NCBI GenBank assembly: GCA_963828855.1
Contig: CAWHGB010000006.1
Span: forward strand, 124,001-188,000
Length of the DNA: 64,000 bases
Direction: 5' to 3'
Source of the DNA: CAVVEQ01 sp963828855
GTDB taxonomy: Bacteria > Chloroflexota > Anaerolineae > Anaerolineales > Anaerolineaceae
Shown here: positions 47,090-57,938 of the stretch, in pieces
How the letters are laid out: every line of letters starts with the position of its first letter
How positions within the stretch are numbered: the stretch's first letter is position 1
Translations under genes and position numbers: made by a program
The notes under the pieces: generated by a model
The model's input: only the letters and a program-made list of their open reading frames with translations
Database searches by the model: none
What the model was told of the DNA's origin: nothing

Positions 47090-47317
47090 TTAGGCAGTTA
47101 CCTTTTTAAGACCTGCCTCATACTCAGTAACGTGTTTATCAATTTCATTGGCTGCCGCGTTCGCGGGAGTAGCCATACTTTTCCTGGAGGATGCCCACCA
47201 TGACGTCGTACTTGCCGGCAGCCCGATCCAGGTCATCGTCGGTGAGTTTGCCCCACCAACGATTTGGCTTCGACCCCGAACTTGTTTCCACTGGCCTTCA
47301 AAAATATCTTTGTTCAT
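47090..47317 (-). CDS. CsbD-like stress protein (frameshifted)
   Basis: Small hydrophilic protein of the CsbD family, induced by general stress in many bacteria. ATG 47317 with AAAGGAGA upstream. MNKDIFEGQWKQVRG is the family opening, and after frame changes (near 47250 and 47165) the helix ends AANEIDKHVTEYEAGLKKV. About 75 residues, normal. Neighbouring GlsB-like and small membrane proteins support a shared stress role. Confidence 0.85.
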   Translation of the reverse strand: MNKDIFEGQWKQVRGRSQIVGGANSPTMTWIGLPASTTSWWASSRKSMATPANAAANEIDKHVTEYEAGLKKVTA

Positions 47318-47392
47318 CGTTTCATCTCCTTTCCTTTTTGATAGCTGCCCCAGGTTTCGCCGGCGCTCGGGACAGCGTTATGCGCCGGTTTT

Positions 47393-47792
47393 TTATCCTT
47401 CTCGATCAGCCTGTAAATCATTTAAATCAGGGATACTCGCAGCAACATTTCTCAGGCGTTCAGCCACACGTTCGGGCGTCTCCCCCTTGCTGATAAATGC
47501 ATCTGCGCCAGCCGAAAGTGCGGCCTGTTGCCGGGCATCCAAATGGCTGATGAGGACGATGACCAGCGCGGCCGGGCAGGCTTCTCGAAGCTTTCCAAGC
47601 GCAGCGGTGGGTGATTCGGGAAGCAGATCCCAATCCACCAACAGCATGTCTGCGTGGCTGATTGGTGCCTGATTCAAAGTAGTCACCCAATCAGCCGATT
47701 CGCCAGACTATTTCCATTTTCAAATCAAGAAGCATGAGGCGCAGGGCGGAGCGCTCGTCGAGTCTTGCATCGGCCAAATACACGCGGGTCAT
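47393..47792 (-). CDS. Receiver-only response regulator (frameshifted)
   Basis: About 132 residues. ATG 47792 (TRVYLADARLDERSALRLMLLDL), then after a frame change near 47695, HADMLLVDWDLLPESPTAALGKLRE with the phospho-acceptor region (VDWD) and AALVIVLISHLDARQQAALSAGADAFISKGE, with the conserved Lys near the end. There is no output domain. Downstream of the NarL-type pair and separated from it by a terminator. Likely tuned by the same or another kinase. Confidence 0.75.
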
Positions 47793-47808
47793 GTTTTCAT
47801 CGTACGAT

Positions 47809-47847
47809 AAAGACTCCCCGGCTGTAACCATCAGCCGGGGAGTCTTT
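47809..47847. terminator. Strong terminator between response regulators
   Basis: A 15-bp perfect stem (aaagactccccggct / agccggggagtcttt) with a 9-base loop. A and T ends make it usable from both strands. On the minus strand it closes the kinase/NarL regulator operon and lies upstream of the receiver-only gene. Confidence 0.9.
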
Positions 47848-47882
47848 ATATCCGCCACTTGGGGGGGATGTGAAACTCGGGA

Positions 47883-48530
47883 TCAGATAACGAGACCGTG
47901 CCGCAGGGCCAGGGTGACAGCTTCGGTGCGGCTGGAAACCCCCAACTTGGAAAGGATGTTACTGACGTGGGATTTAATTGTGGATGGGCTGACCGAAAGC
48001 CTTCCGGCAATTTGGGTATTATTCAGACCTTCAACCATCAAGGCAAGCACTTCCCGCTCACGTTCGGTCAGGTCAAGTCCTGGTTCGGGGGGCTGTCCTG
48101 CAGTTTGGACGATAACCTGGGCAACATCCGGCGATAACGTGGCACGCCCATGATGTGCAGCCCGGATGGCTCGGGCAAGTTCATCGGCAGTAACATCCTT
48201 CAATAAATACCCGATGGCTCCGGCTTCCAGTGCGTTCTTGATAAGATCCTTGTCCTTAAAGCTGGTCAGGGCAATAACTTGAACATTTGGAAAACGTTGT
48301 CGGATGACGCGGGTCGCTGCTGCCCCATCCATCGCTGGAAGGACCATATCCATGAGGATCACATCCGGTTGAACTTCACCACACATCTGGATGGCTTCTT
48401 CGCCACTTTCAGCTTCACCCGCCAGCTCCAGATCATCATAGACCATCAGAAAGGTCGCCAATCCGCGGCGGACCATGGCGTGGTCATCCACCAGCATGAC
48501 GCGAATGGGGTTGGATACAGCTTCGGTCAT
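47883..48530 (-). CDS. NarL/FixJ-type response regulator
   Basis: 215 intact residues. Receiver domain: acidic pocket IRVMLVDDHAMVRRG, phospho-acceptor Asp in VILMDMVLPAMDG, Thr/Lys in VIALTSFKDKD and GYLLKDV. C-terminal LuxR helix-turn-helix: LTEREREVLALMVEGLNNTQIAGRLSVSPSTIKSHVSNILSKLGV. It starts within the last codons of the histidine kinase gene, so the pair is translationally coupled. DNA target unknown; the adjacent stress cluster is the obvious candidate regulon. Confidence 0.95.
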   Translation of the reverse strand: MTEAVSNPIRVMLVDDHAMVRRGLATFLMVYDDLELAGEAESGEEAIQMCGEVQPDVILMDMVLPAMDGAAATRVIRQRFPNVQVIALTSFKDKDLIKNALEAGAIGYLLKDVTADELARAIRAAHHGRATLSPDVAQVIVQTAGQPPEPGLDLTEREREVLALMVEGLNNTQIAGRLSVSPSTIKSHVSNILSKLGVSSRTEAVTLALRHGLVI

Positions 48531-50079
48531 AAACCCTCCTGTTCTCCCCAGCAGATCATGACATCCGTTCCATGACCTGGCTGGCTGGTGATCGTCAATT
48601 TCACCCCCACTGCATTGGCGCGTTCACGCATCATTCCCAATCCGTAATGACCTGAAGGGGTTTGTTTGGAGGGATCAAATCCGCAGCCGTCGTCACGAAT
48701 ATGCAGCACAATCCTGGATTTCGTCTGCTGTAATTTCATTTCCACCCGACTGGCTTTGGCATGTTTTACAATATTGTTTAATACCTCCTGGCAGATCCGA
48801 TAAATGGCCACCTGCGTCTCAGCAGGCAGATTTCCTTCTCCATTTATCGTCACGTCAACCGGAATGTTCGTCCGACCGGCAAACGCGTTGCCAAGCAGCC
48901 GCAGCAAGTCACCTAATTCTGAATCCGTCAAGGTGGATGGTTTCAGTTCAGCCAGCAGAGCCCGCATTTCAGCCATCGCCCCCCGGGTGAGCCTGCGAAG
49001 ATCCTCCAATGCTTTGCGCGCCTCCCCGGGATTCCGTTCCCAAAGCTGGGGTAAAACTTCGGCGATCAACCCGGCAGAAAAAAGAGACTGGTTGACCGCA
49101 TCGTGCAGGTTTTGCGCGAGGCGCTGGCGTTCCTGCAGCACTGCCAGTGATTGGGCATGCTCATACAGCTCTGCATTGACCAGGGTCACCGCTGCCTGGT
49201 TGGCAATGGTCATCGCCAGCCCAGCATGGTGCGCGGTGAAATAATTCGGCTCCGAGTGTCCAAGACCGATGCCGCCAATGATTCGATTTTTCACTGCCAG
49301 GGGTACCCACATCCAGGATCGCACCCCTTTCAATAGAGCCGCTGAATTTTCTACGAGTAACGATTTTAGAAAAAATGCTGATGGATTATTGCTTGCTAAA
49401 TCCGCAATCCTTATAGGTTTATGCTCGTTGAACAGCGTCTCCAGGGTTTCTTTATCATTTAAGCGGATCCTGAAAAGGCACTGATTTTTCCAACTGTTCA
49501 GTTCCACGGGCTGCCACTGCACAAAGGTTTGAGTCTTCCACCGTAAATAGACCGGCTTGCGTATATTTGATCAGCACTCCCAAATGCTCCAGGATCGATT
49601 CCGGTTGCAGTTCCAGCGTGGATGCCAGACTCTGGGAGATTTCAAGCAGGGCCGCTTGTTCATTAGCACGGACTTCCACCCGCTGCTGAAGCTGGTGTTC
49701 CGCATGCACCCGTTTGCTGACATCACGCAGAGAAACAAGCGCACAATGCTTTCCCTGGAAATCAAATCCAACTGCACGCCATTCGGCATGGAAGAAGGTC
49801 CCATTCCGGCGGACATGCTGAGCCATCATTTCAAACATGCCGCCTTGCTTAATCACCTGCGAAAAATCATTTAAAGAGATCCGGCTCTTGGTTTCGATCA
49901 ATCTTATTAAGGGAAGACGAATGAAAGCCTCAAGCGGGTAGCCATGCATCTCGGCTGCCTCTGGGTTGGCCATTAATAAAGCGCCAGTTTCCAGATCGGT
50001 GATCAATATCCCGTCACTGGCGGCTTCGAAGATTTTATGGAAGATCGGGTCATGTTTCAGGAAACATAGTATTTTTCAT
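48527..50079 (-). CDS. Sensor histidine kinase, PAS-GAF-HisKA_3 (frameshifted)
   Basis: About 517 residues; cytoplasmic, no membrane helix. Likely start ATG 50079, with a frame change near 50055. PAS domain (IFEAASDGILITDLETGALLMANPEAAEMHG), GAF domain (LLEISQSLASTLELQPESI; AVKNRIIGGIGLGH), then HisKA_3 with phospho-His in LAQNLHDAVNQSLFSAGLIAEVL, and the ATPase lobe (ICQEVLNNIVKHAKA, HIRDDGCGFDP). A second frame change lies near 49490. NarL-type kinase partner of the regulator downstream. The signal is likely sensed by PAS/GAF in the cytoplasm. Confidence 0.9.
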
Positions 50080-50344
50080 GTATGTACAATTAAGTGTATT
50101 ATAAAAAATTAAACACACATTTTCAATTCTTTTTTCCAAATAAAAAAGAGTCGATTGAGACTTCTATAACAACTGGCGAATCGAGATGTTGAGTGTTTAA
50201 CCCCCACCAGCTACCCCGAATATGAGAAAATTCTAAAATGAATACCGCTTTAATTTGCTCGGTATTGAGGTCGGTCGGCTTTTCGATAAGATCCAATCAA
50301 ATAAATCCCGATACTTATATCGATTAATAATTTCATGGAACCAT

Positions 50345-51319
50345 TTATGGATACATCTTTAGCGTGGATGTGAGCAGATCGAAGAACCCATCCGCATCCA
50401 GGCGCAACCCCACATTCACATTCGGTTCCAGGCCCTGCCGCACAGCGGATACCTCATCACTGATATCCATGTTGGGTTCGGTACCGATCAGGCCTCGATA
50501 ATCACAGACGGTCATCCCGCGGGTGTATTCCCCTTTCAGTTCGATGGCCACATGAAGCATCTGAGAACGGATCAGTTCCGGCTGGATCAACCAGGCCACC
50601 GCGCAGGGATCGTAGAGGTAAACAGCCGGATGCCCATCCAGCAGGTAACAGGCGTTGCTGAACCAGGTGATCAGGTCAGCCATCGTCCGCCCGGTGCGAT
50701 TCCCCAGGCTCGGATCCGTTCGATCCTCTCCCGGGTTGCGGGTGCCTGGCGGGTCAGGTTCAATCCCACCATGCGCTTGGGGATGGGGCTGCTGAAAACG
50801 ACATGCGCGGCCTCGGGGTCGGCCCAGATGTTGTATTCAGCCGCGGCGGTCCAATTCCCGGCTGTCACCGAACCGCCCATGAGGCTGATCTCCCGAATCC
50901 GTTCGGTGATCCGGGGTTCCCGATGGATCGCGGCGGCGATGTTGGTCAGCGGTCGCGGTTGCGATCAGGGTCACATCATCTGTGGACATGACCGTATCGA
51001 TGATGAAATCCACCGCGTGCCCCCGTTGCGCTTGAATGGATGGCTCGGGCAGGGCGGCGCCCTCCAGCCCGGACTCGCCATGGCACTCCGGCGCATGGGT
51101 CATGGGCTGAATGCTGGGTTTCGCATGCCCTTTATAGACCGGGATGTGGGTGATCCCTCCCAGCTCCAACACCTTCAGCGCGTTTTTGGTCACTTTTTCG
51201 AGGGCCTGGTTCCCACCCACCGTCGTGATCCCGATCACATCGAGGTGTTTTGCTGCGAGCAGGATCGCCAGCGCATCGTCATGCCCGGGATCGCAATCCA
51301 TGATCACTTTTTGAGCCAT
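50345..51319 (-). CDS. Inosine/uridine-preferring nucleoside hydrolase (frameshifted)
   Basis: Hydrolyses ribonucleosides to base and ribose. The Ca-binding signature KVIMDCDPGHDDALAILLA is at the N-terminus, then LDVIGITTVGGNQALEKVTKNAL and PVYKGHAKP. The C-terminal part retains EYNIWADPEAAHVVFSSPIP, LYDPCAVAWLI and a metal-ligand-like Asp cluster. About 325 residues with frame changes near 50930 and 50690. ATG 51319 after GAAAGGAAAACC. Function is in nucleoside salvage. Neighbouring genes do not suggest a pathway. Confidence 0.88.
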
Positions 51320-51690
51320 AGGGTTTTCCTTTCTTCAATTTCCAACGAAGTAATCTGCATACCCATCACGACTTGTGAGGATCAAACTGTGAATGCGGAT
51401 GAAATACAAAGACTGGAAGGTAAAACTATCAAACTATCCTGCTTCCGTCGTTATTGTATTTTTAGTATACCCGATGCAAATCTCTTCGAAAAATTGTTTA
51501 GCGAAGGTTCCAAAGGAAGTAATCAAGGAGTGAAAAAGTTGAGAGGGGACTTGAGCGGTAACCTACCTGCAATCCGGAATGATATTCAAAATATTGAAAC
51601 AGCGTGGCGGATACATCAAAGCGAGAAATTAATAATAAAAGCAACCCGGATTTGATTTTTCCGGGCTGCTTTGCTCTAAAAAAGTTGGCT
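51320..51690. other. 370-base intergenic region with terminator hairpin
   Basis: Upstream DNA of the nucleoside hydrolase gene on the minus strand. The end nearest 51638-51672 holds a 12-bp stem with one G-U pair (minus-strand aaagcagcccgg / ccgggttgcttt) and TATTATT after it, a terminator for the CPBP gene. No gene is visible in the middle. Confidence 0.55.
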
Positions 51691-52595
51691 TTATACGCCA
51701 GCTTGATTCTCTCGACGGCTGATCAATGCGTTTATGATGACTACTACCAGCAGATATACTACACCTGAGGCGATCAACATGAAATTGAATGACGGCAGCT
51801 TGTCAACAACGATGAGTGGGCTCCCTTGCAAAAGATCAACATTGGCCTTCTCGCCTACGAGTACGACTAGCGCAAAGTTATTCGCCCAGTGAAAGCCAAT
51901 TGGCATCCACAAAGATCGGGATCGCCAGGCGAGCCATCCATAAACCAAACCATCAAACAAGTAGATGAGGATCCCGTACCAGGGCATTCCATTTTGAATA
52001 ACATTGCCGTAGTGAATGGCAGCAAACGCCAGGCTCGAAATACCGATGATCAGAACCGGTTTGGCGGTCAAACGCCGCATGAACTGCATGGTGTAACCCC
52101 GGTATAGCAGTTCTTCGGCGGTGACCTGGATGAAGATCGTGATCGCGCCAACGATCAACAGGGGCAGATAGGTTGAAAGATCAGGCGTCACAAAGGAAAT
52201 CTGGCTGCCTGCGAATAAACCACCGGCAATGTATACAACCAGGTTGATCAATAGTCCGAAAAGGAAGCCGATTCCAAGTTTCCACCCATTGAACTTGAGT
52301 GCGGGGAGCGCAACACTCCACCACGGACGTTTATGCAATAACCAGGTGAAGAAAGGTATGGCAGAAAAGCAGGCAGGAATACGAGCGTAGTCAGAGCCAC
52401 CATGCCGGTGACCGAGCCGGTAACAAACGCGGGGATCAGGATGATAAGCAGTATCCCAAAAAAAGTACTTCCGGATGTGAGAATTAGCTGAAAAATGGCA
52501 AGGCCAATCAGATACAACCACCAGGCGGATCTGCCCTTAAGCGCCCAATCCAGATAGGATTTTATTTCAACATGGTCTTGGGTATTCAATTTCAA
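51691..52595 (-). CDS. CPBP family intramembrane metalloprotease (frameshifted)
   Basis: About 301 residues with eight hydrophobic segments. The CPBP (Abi/CaaX-like) motifs are FIQVTAEELLYRGYTMQF (Glu-Glu-x3-Arg), FAAIHYGN and FHWANNFALVVLV, holding the Glu and His of the intramembrane active site. ATG 52595 (MKLNTQDHVEIKS). A frame change near 52365 breaks the N-terminal helices. Proteases of this family cleave membrane substrates or process prenylated peptides; in bacteria many are bacteriocin-immunity-like. A homologue lies 0.4 kb downstream. Confidence 0.85.
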
Positions 52596-52875
52596 ACTCC
52601 CTAATTAATATATAGAGTAATACTTCCCATTTTTCGCCGCAAGGATAAAAATTTTATCATTTTGATCCTAGTTTTCAAGGGTATCTTCACGATTTGTACA
52701 AGCTTTACTAATTGATTACTAAATGCAAGGTTTAACAAAGTATGATTATTAAATGAGATGTATTGGTTTTTAATCAGTCCATATTCAGAATTCCTTTTTC
52801 GGAAATTCTTTGGTTTGGATTATGAAAAACTAAAATTCAACAGATAGTTTGGACTATACAGTCACCTCCTCGCTC

Positions 52876-52921
52876 GCCTGTGTATCAGGAGGTTGCGGGC
52901 TCGACTCCCGTCAGCCACCCC
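52876..52921 (+). pseudogene. Orphan 3' half of a tRNA gene (tRNA-His-like)
   Basis: The 380-base gap between the two CPBP genes contains gcgggctcgactcccgt, a complete T-arm, followed by cagccaccc, the 3' acceptor of tRNAs whose 5' end is GGTGGCTG, and C at the discriminator, as in tRNA-His. Upstream, ctgtgta could be the anticodon loop with GTG, but the D-arm and the 5' acceptor strand are missing. The rest of the gap is AT-rich with no gene. An isolated tRNA 3' end is the common trace of integrase-mediated insertion. Confidence 0.55.
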
Positions 52922-52976
52922 TAAATATGGAATATTCTAAAAAGATTAACCCATATTTGTTATAAATATGGGGGTG

Positions 52977-54095
52977 CTAATCTGTTTCCTTCCAGATCGG
53001 GTCACGCAGGATCAACAGGATAACCAGTGCACTAAGTACCAACCCGGGGACACCGATACCAAAGGACATAACAACGCTTACCGGCATCACTACCCCGGTC
53101 ATGAAAAACGCCATGGTCTGGTTGCTGAGCGCGTGCAGGTATGCCGCCGTCCATACACCCTTGGATTTAAAAACGGCATAAGCCAGGAAGTAAGAGAGAA
53201 CCACCGTGTAACCCGTCATCAGCAGAGGACCGAGCACCGGCTGACCCGGGTAGTTATAGCCCATCAGGATGATCGGCCAATGCCATATACCCCAGATGAT
53301 GCCCAGCAGACCAACCCCGCGGATGCGACCCAGGTGGACCAGCTCACTCTGCAGGAATCCGCGCCAGCCATATTCCTCTCCAAAGGTGATTATCAATCCC
53401 AGAAACGGGCCAATGATGATCACGTTGAGAAATGAAGAGCCGAGCAAGGCTATTGGTGGAATTCCGGCTGTTACCCCGGGCGGGTATAACTTGGCGATAT
53501 CAACCAACGTGCCAAATTTGAAAACGTAATTCAACAGCGCCTGAAGGCCATAGAAGAGCACCAACCCAAGACCATACAGGATCCAGATGCGAAATCTGCC
53601 AAAGGCCATACCTGCCCCGGCGAAGGACTGCGGACCGCCACGCCAGCGCAGCACCAGCAGCAGCAACCAACCCGACAACGCTGAAGATCAGCATCGCACC
53701 GCTGATCGTTGTGGCCAGACGAGGGCTGTGATCATCGCCAGGATAGCGGCGACCAGGTAGGCGAAGGTCATCAGGAAATAATAGTAGATGAACCAGCGCG
53801 AGGCGGTGTGGTTGGTCTTGCGGTAGACAAGGCTTTCCTTGAAGAAGAAAACGCCCAGCAGAAGGGCGGCGAAAGCCGGCATCAGCATCTGGAATTGCAG
53901 CATAAGGCTGGCAGCGGGGCTCTTCAAGCCACCGTTCAGATAAAGTACCAGGTCGATCAGCCAGGCCAGTCCAAACGCCAACCCGACATAGACCCAAACG
54001 TGCGGCCAGTTGACCATCCGCCGAGCGGGTAATAATGGAGAGGGTACCTGCTCAGGGATCATGTTATCTGGCTGTGAAGAATGTGACTGTGTCAT
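52977..54095 (-). CDS. CPBP family intramembrane protease, second copy (frameshifted)
   Basis: About 373 residues from ATG 54095. Motifs: GLIITFGEEYGWRGFLQSEL (Glu-Glu-x3-Arg), GIIWGIWHWPIIL and AYLHALSNQTMAF, the intramembrane Glu and His triad of CPBP proteases. The N-terminal helices are WVYVGLAFGLAWLIDLVLYL and FFFKESLVYRKTN. Frame changes lie near 53700. Similar overall to the first copy but not a close duplicate. Possible immunity or membrane proteolysis function. Confidence 0.85.
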
Positions 54096-54379
54096 ACGGT
54101 AACTCCATACGAAAAAAATCCCACCGCTCACTCGATTCGCGGTAATGGTTTCATGAAGCAAGGAGGTATTTGCCACTATGAATTCTACTTCAAGACGAGC
54201 CTCGGTTTTACCCGAATTATTCGTCAGACGACTGAAAAAACGCTTGTTGCCTCCCTGCGCAACTGGTTTCTATAAATAAAGAACCTGGTCTTTATCGGTA
54301 AAAATACTTCATGCGATCGATCACAGGATAATTGAATCCTAATCCATTAATCCTGTAAAATTGTTCAAGATAACTGCTA

Positions 54380-55600
54380 ATGGATCCAAACCCTGAACCG
54401 AAAACCAAATCATCTTTATCCGCATGCTCTCTGGCATTTTGGTTGACTCTTGGATTGAGGCTTGCCCTTGGGGGAATCCTGGCTGCAGCCACGGCGATCC
54501 TTGCGAAAAAATCTTCCCCCCATCCTTTCAGTTCACCCGGATGCGTATGGAAAGTTAAATATCCCCAGTTCGCTTTTTGGCAGGCTCTTCCTTGAGCCCT
54601 GGGTGCGGTGGGATGCGGTCCACCACTTAAACCTGGCGATGAGGGGATATTTTGATATTTCGGTGAGCGAAACCGTTTTTTACCCGATGTACGCGGGTCT
54701 CACCAGGCTGACCGCCATTTTGATTGGCGATCAATATATCCTGGCGGGATTGATCGTTTCCACTTTGGCGACCTTTTTCACGTTCTATTTCCTGAAAAAA
54801 GTCGGTGACAGGGTTTTTAGTTCATCCTCCGGCACCTGGTCAGCCATTGTGCTGGCAGTCTACCCGTTGGCTTTCTTCCTGATCGCACCGTATTCCGAAT
54901 CGTTGTTCCTCGCCTTCACGCTCGGGCGCACTTTTGGCAGCCTATGATCGCCGATGGTGGCTGGCAGGGGCACTCGCCATTTGCGCCAGCCTCACTCGCG
55001 GTCCGGGGATGGCGACTTTCGCGGCGTTCATAGTCCTGGCATTTTATCAATGGCAGGATTCAAAAAGGCAGCTCCCGCTGAAAACGATTATAGCGATCCT
55101 TTTTGCGATCATTGCCCCATTTATAGGTGGGCTTGGGTTCATCGCCTGGCGTCAATCCGCCGGATTTCCCTCGATTTCGGAAGTGCTCTGGATATACACG
55201 CGCACGTTTTTTGTCCTTCCGCCCTGGGGGGTTTACTTGGCGATCAAGCAATGGCTCCAGGTTTTCGATCTCCCCACTACCCTGGATATCCTCAGCCTTT
55301 TATTCTTCAGCGGCATCCTTGTGCTTGATGCTCGTACGACCAAAATGGCGAAAATGGGAATTGATCGCCTACATGGCGGTCAGTTTATTGGGCCTCCTAT
55401 CCCGGGGTGGGGTAGAGGCCGAGGTTGCTTCGCTGAAATCCTTCTCTCGTTACGTCCTGGCGCTCTTTCCGGCCTTCCTGATCATCGGCGATTTTCTATC
55501 AACGACCAGCGGACGAGCGAGATTCATTTATGTGGTGATAAGCGGCGGGCTGCTGATGATCGCCAGCGTGATGTTCACGCTCTGGTTTTTTATGGGATGA
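54380..55600 (+). CDS. PIG-V-like mannosyltransferase, polytopic membrane protein (frameshifted)
   Basis: About 407 residues with eight or more helices. The luminal motif RLFLEPWVRWDAVHHLNLAMRGY (Arg-Trp-Asp) is the catalytic hallmark of PIG-V/GT76-type mannosyltransferases; later SLTRGPGMATFAAF and VVISGGLLMIASVMF are typical. Substrate would be a polyprenyl-phosphate sugar, acceptor unknown, likely glycan decoration of the envelope. ATG 54380; frame changes near 54535, 54940 and 55360. The ORF set reads well once joined. Confidence 0.8.
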
Positions 55601-55711
55601 TATATAATATTGACGCTTGAATTCTGTTCGGTTTATCAAAATATGAAAAGCTGGATTATACTGAATAAGGATTCAGGATTCCAAAAATATAGGTTACGCG
55701 GCGGAGGGAAG

Positions 55712-56165
55712 ATGACAACCAGGGCACAGATCGATGATTTTATTTCCCATAAAATCCCTTGGGGTGGTGGGGGTCTCGCGGGACACAAAGAAATTCGGTT
55801 ACATGGTTTTTGATGAGCTGCGCAAGAAGGGTTATAAAGCCTACCCGGTGAATCCGAATGCCACAGAGCTCTACGGGGAAAAATGCTACCCCTCCATCAC
55901 TGCGCTTCCAAAGGATACCGAAGGTGTGGTGATCGTTGTGCCGCCAGCCAAAGCCGAGGAGTTGGTGAAGGAAGCCCATGCACGCGGGATCGACCAGGTC
56001 TGGCTGCAGCAGGGAGCTGAGTCCAAAGCTGCGATCGCTTACTGCGAACAAAATAAGATGAATGTGGTCGCCGGGGAGTGCATCATGATGTACGTGGAAC
56101 CGGTGGGCTCCTTCCACGGCTTCCACCGCTTTTTCCGCAAGCTCTTCGGTGGAATGCCCAAATAG
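55712..56165 (+). CDS. CoA-binding domain protein (YccU type)
   Basis: About 151 residues, ATG 55712 behind GGAGGGAA. Rossmann CoA-binding domain: KSLGVVGVSRDTKKFGYMVFDELRKKGYKAYPVNPNATE, GVVIVVPPAKAEELVKEAHARGIDQVWLQQGAESKAAI. The family binds CoA in a Rossmann fold; enzymatic role unknown. One frame change near 55755 at the first Gly-rich loop. Ends 25 bases before a weak hairpin; the aldehyde dehydrogenase follows 138 bases downstream. Confidence 0.88.
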
Positions 56166-56303
56166 ACATCGAACCTGACCGCCTGCTCCATGCACGGCGG
56201 TCTTTTTTTCACCCGTTTCACCATTTTTGACGCGCCCGGTAAGCTGGGCTATACTTGGGATGGAGATTTCGTTTCCTTTTTTATCCGTAGAAAGACGACC
56301 AAT

Positions 56304-57894
56304 ATGAAACTGACCAATCCCTTCAAACTGACGTACGCCACCATGTTCAATCCCCCCGAGGAGCTGCATCAGCGATTCGATGCTGCCTTGGAGCAGATCA
56401 ACTGCCAATCTCGGGCAGGAATATGGCATGTGGGTCGATGGAAAGGACCATTTCACCGCGGAGAAATTCGAAGACCGCTCTCCGGCAGATGCCGGCAAGG
56501 TCCTGGGGGTGTTCCAAAAAGGCGCAGCCCAGGATGCTGCCCTGGCACTGTCAGCCGCCAGGCGTGCCTTCCCCAATTGGAGCCGTACCCCCTGGCAGGA
56601 GCGGGTGAGGCTGCTTCGCGAGGCTGCCCGCTTGATGGACGAGCGCATCTTTGAGTTTGGGGTGGTGATGGCTCATGAGGTGGGCAAGAACCGCATGGAA
56701 TCCCTGGGAGATGCTTCCGAAACCGCCGACCTGATCCGCTACGCCTGCGACCGCATGGAAGCCAATTACGGGTATATCGCCGAAATGGGGCAGTGACCCG
56801 CTCACCGGCTTTACCAGCCGCAATGTATCTCGGTCCTGCGCCCATATGGCGTCTGGGTGGTGATCAGCCCGTTCAACTTCCCGGCCGCGCTCACCGGCGG
56901 ACCTGCCGCCGCGGCCCTGGTGACCGGCAACACCCTGGTGATGAAACCTGCCACCGATACCCCCTGGACCGCCCGCCTGCTGGCCGAGTGCCTGCGCGAT
57001 GCTGGACTCCCGGCGGGTGTTTTCAACTATGTCACCGGTCCCGGTTCAACCCTGGGGCAGGCCCTGATCGAAAACCCCGAGGTGGATGGGATCACCTTCA
57101 CCGGTTCGTACGAAGTGGGCATGCAGCTTTACCGGGATTACTCCCGCGGGAAGTTCATTCGTCCCATCATCCTGGAGCTGGGCGGCAAGAACCCCGCCAT
57201 CGTTTCCCGCAATGCGGATCTGGATATCGCCGCGCAGGGGATCGTACGCTCCGCCTTTGGGCTGCAGGGGCAGAAGTGCTCGGCCTGCTCACGAATCCTG
57301 GTGGAAAAGGATGTGTACCAGCCCCTGCTGGAAAAGATCCTGGAGCTTACCTCCCGGTTGAAGGTCGGCGATCCCACCCGGCGCGAGGTAACCACCGGAC
57401 CGGTCATCAACCGTGCCGCGTACCGGGATTACCAGTCCTATGTGGATGAGATCCGCGAAGCCGGGAAGGTGCTGGCTGGCGGGCACCATCTCACCGAAGG
57501 CAGCCTGGCGGAAGGCTTCTTCTGCGCGCCTACCTTGGCCGAGCTGCCATTGGATCACCGACTGTGGCAGCAGGAAATGTTCCTGCCCATCAGCACGATC
57601 GCCGCGGTGCCAAATCTTGGCAGAGGCCATGCGGATCGCCAACCAGGTCAATTACGGGTTGACTGCCGGGTTCTATGGAAGCGAATCCGAAGCCGAGTGG
57701 TTCTATGAAAATATCGAAGCCGGTGTGACCTACGTGAACCGCCCGCAGGGCGCCACCACCGGCGCCTGGCCTGGTTACCAGCCCTTCGGCGGCTGGAAGG
57801 GTTCCGGCGTCCACCGGCAAGAACGCCGGCGGGCTTGTATTACCTGCCGCTCTATATGCGCGAACAAATCCAAAACCGCGTGACGAAAGGATAG
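56304..57894 (+). CDS. Aldehyde dehydrogenase, L-glutamate gamma-semialdehyde (P5C) type, frameshifted
   Basis: NAD(P)-dependent aldehyde oxidation; about 530 residues, similar to P5C dehydrogenases. Domain landmarks: ISPFNFPAALTGGPAAAALVTGNTLVMKPA (cofactor fold), GITFTGSYEVG, ILELGGKNPAIVS with catalytic Glu, and the catalytic Cys in GQKCSACSRILVEKD. C-terminal NYGLTAGFYGSESEAEWFYENIEAGVTYVNRPQGATTGAWPGYQPFGGWKGSG. Frame changes near 56410, 56790, 57610 and 57810. ATG 56304. It heads an acid-catabolism operon; the CoA-transferase subunits follow. Confidence 0.85.
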
Positions 57895-57938
57895 GCCCAG
57901 GCCCGGGCATGCACTACCGGGGGGCGGAAACCACCAAG

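Noticed and set aside
47809..47847. Possible operator for the NarL regulator
   Set aside because: The long perfect stem with T-run fits a terminator better than a binding site.
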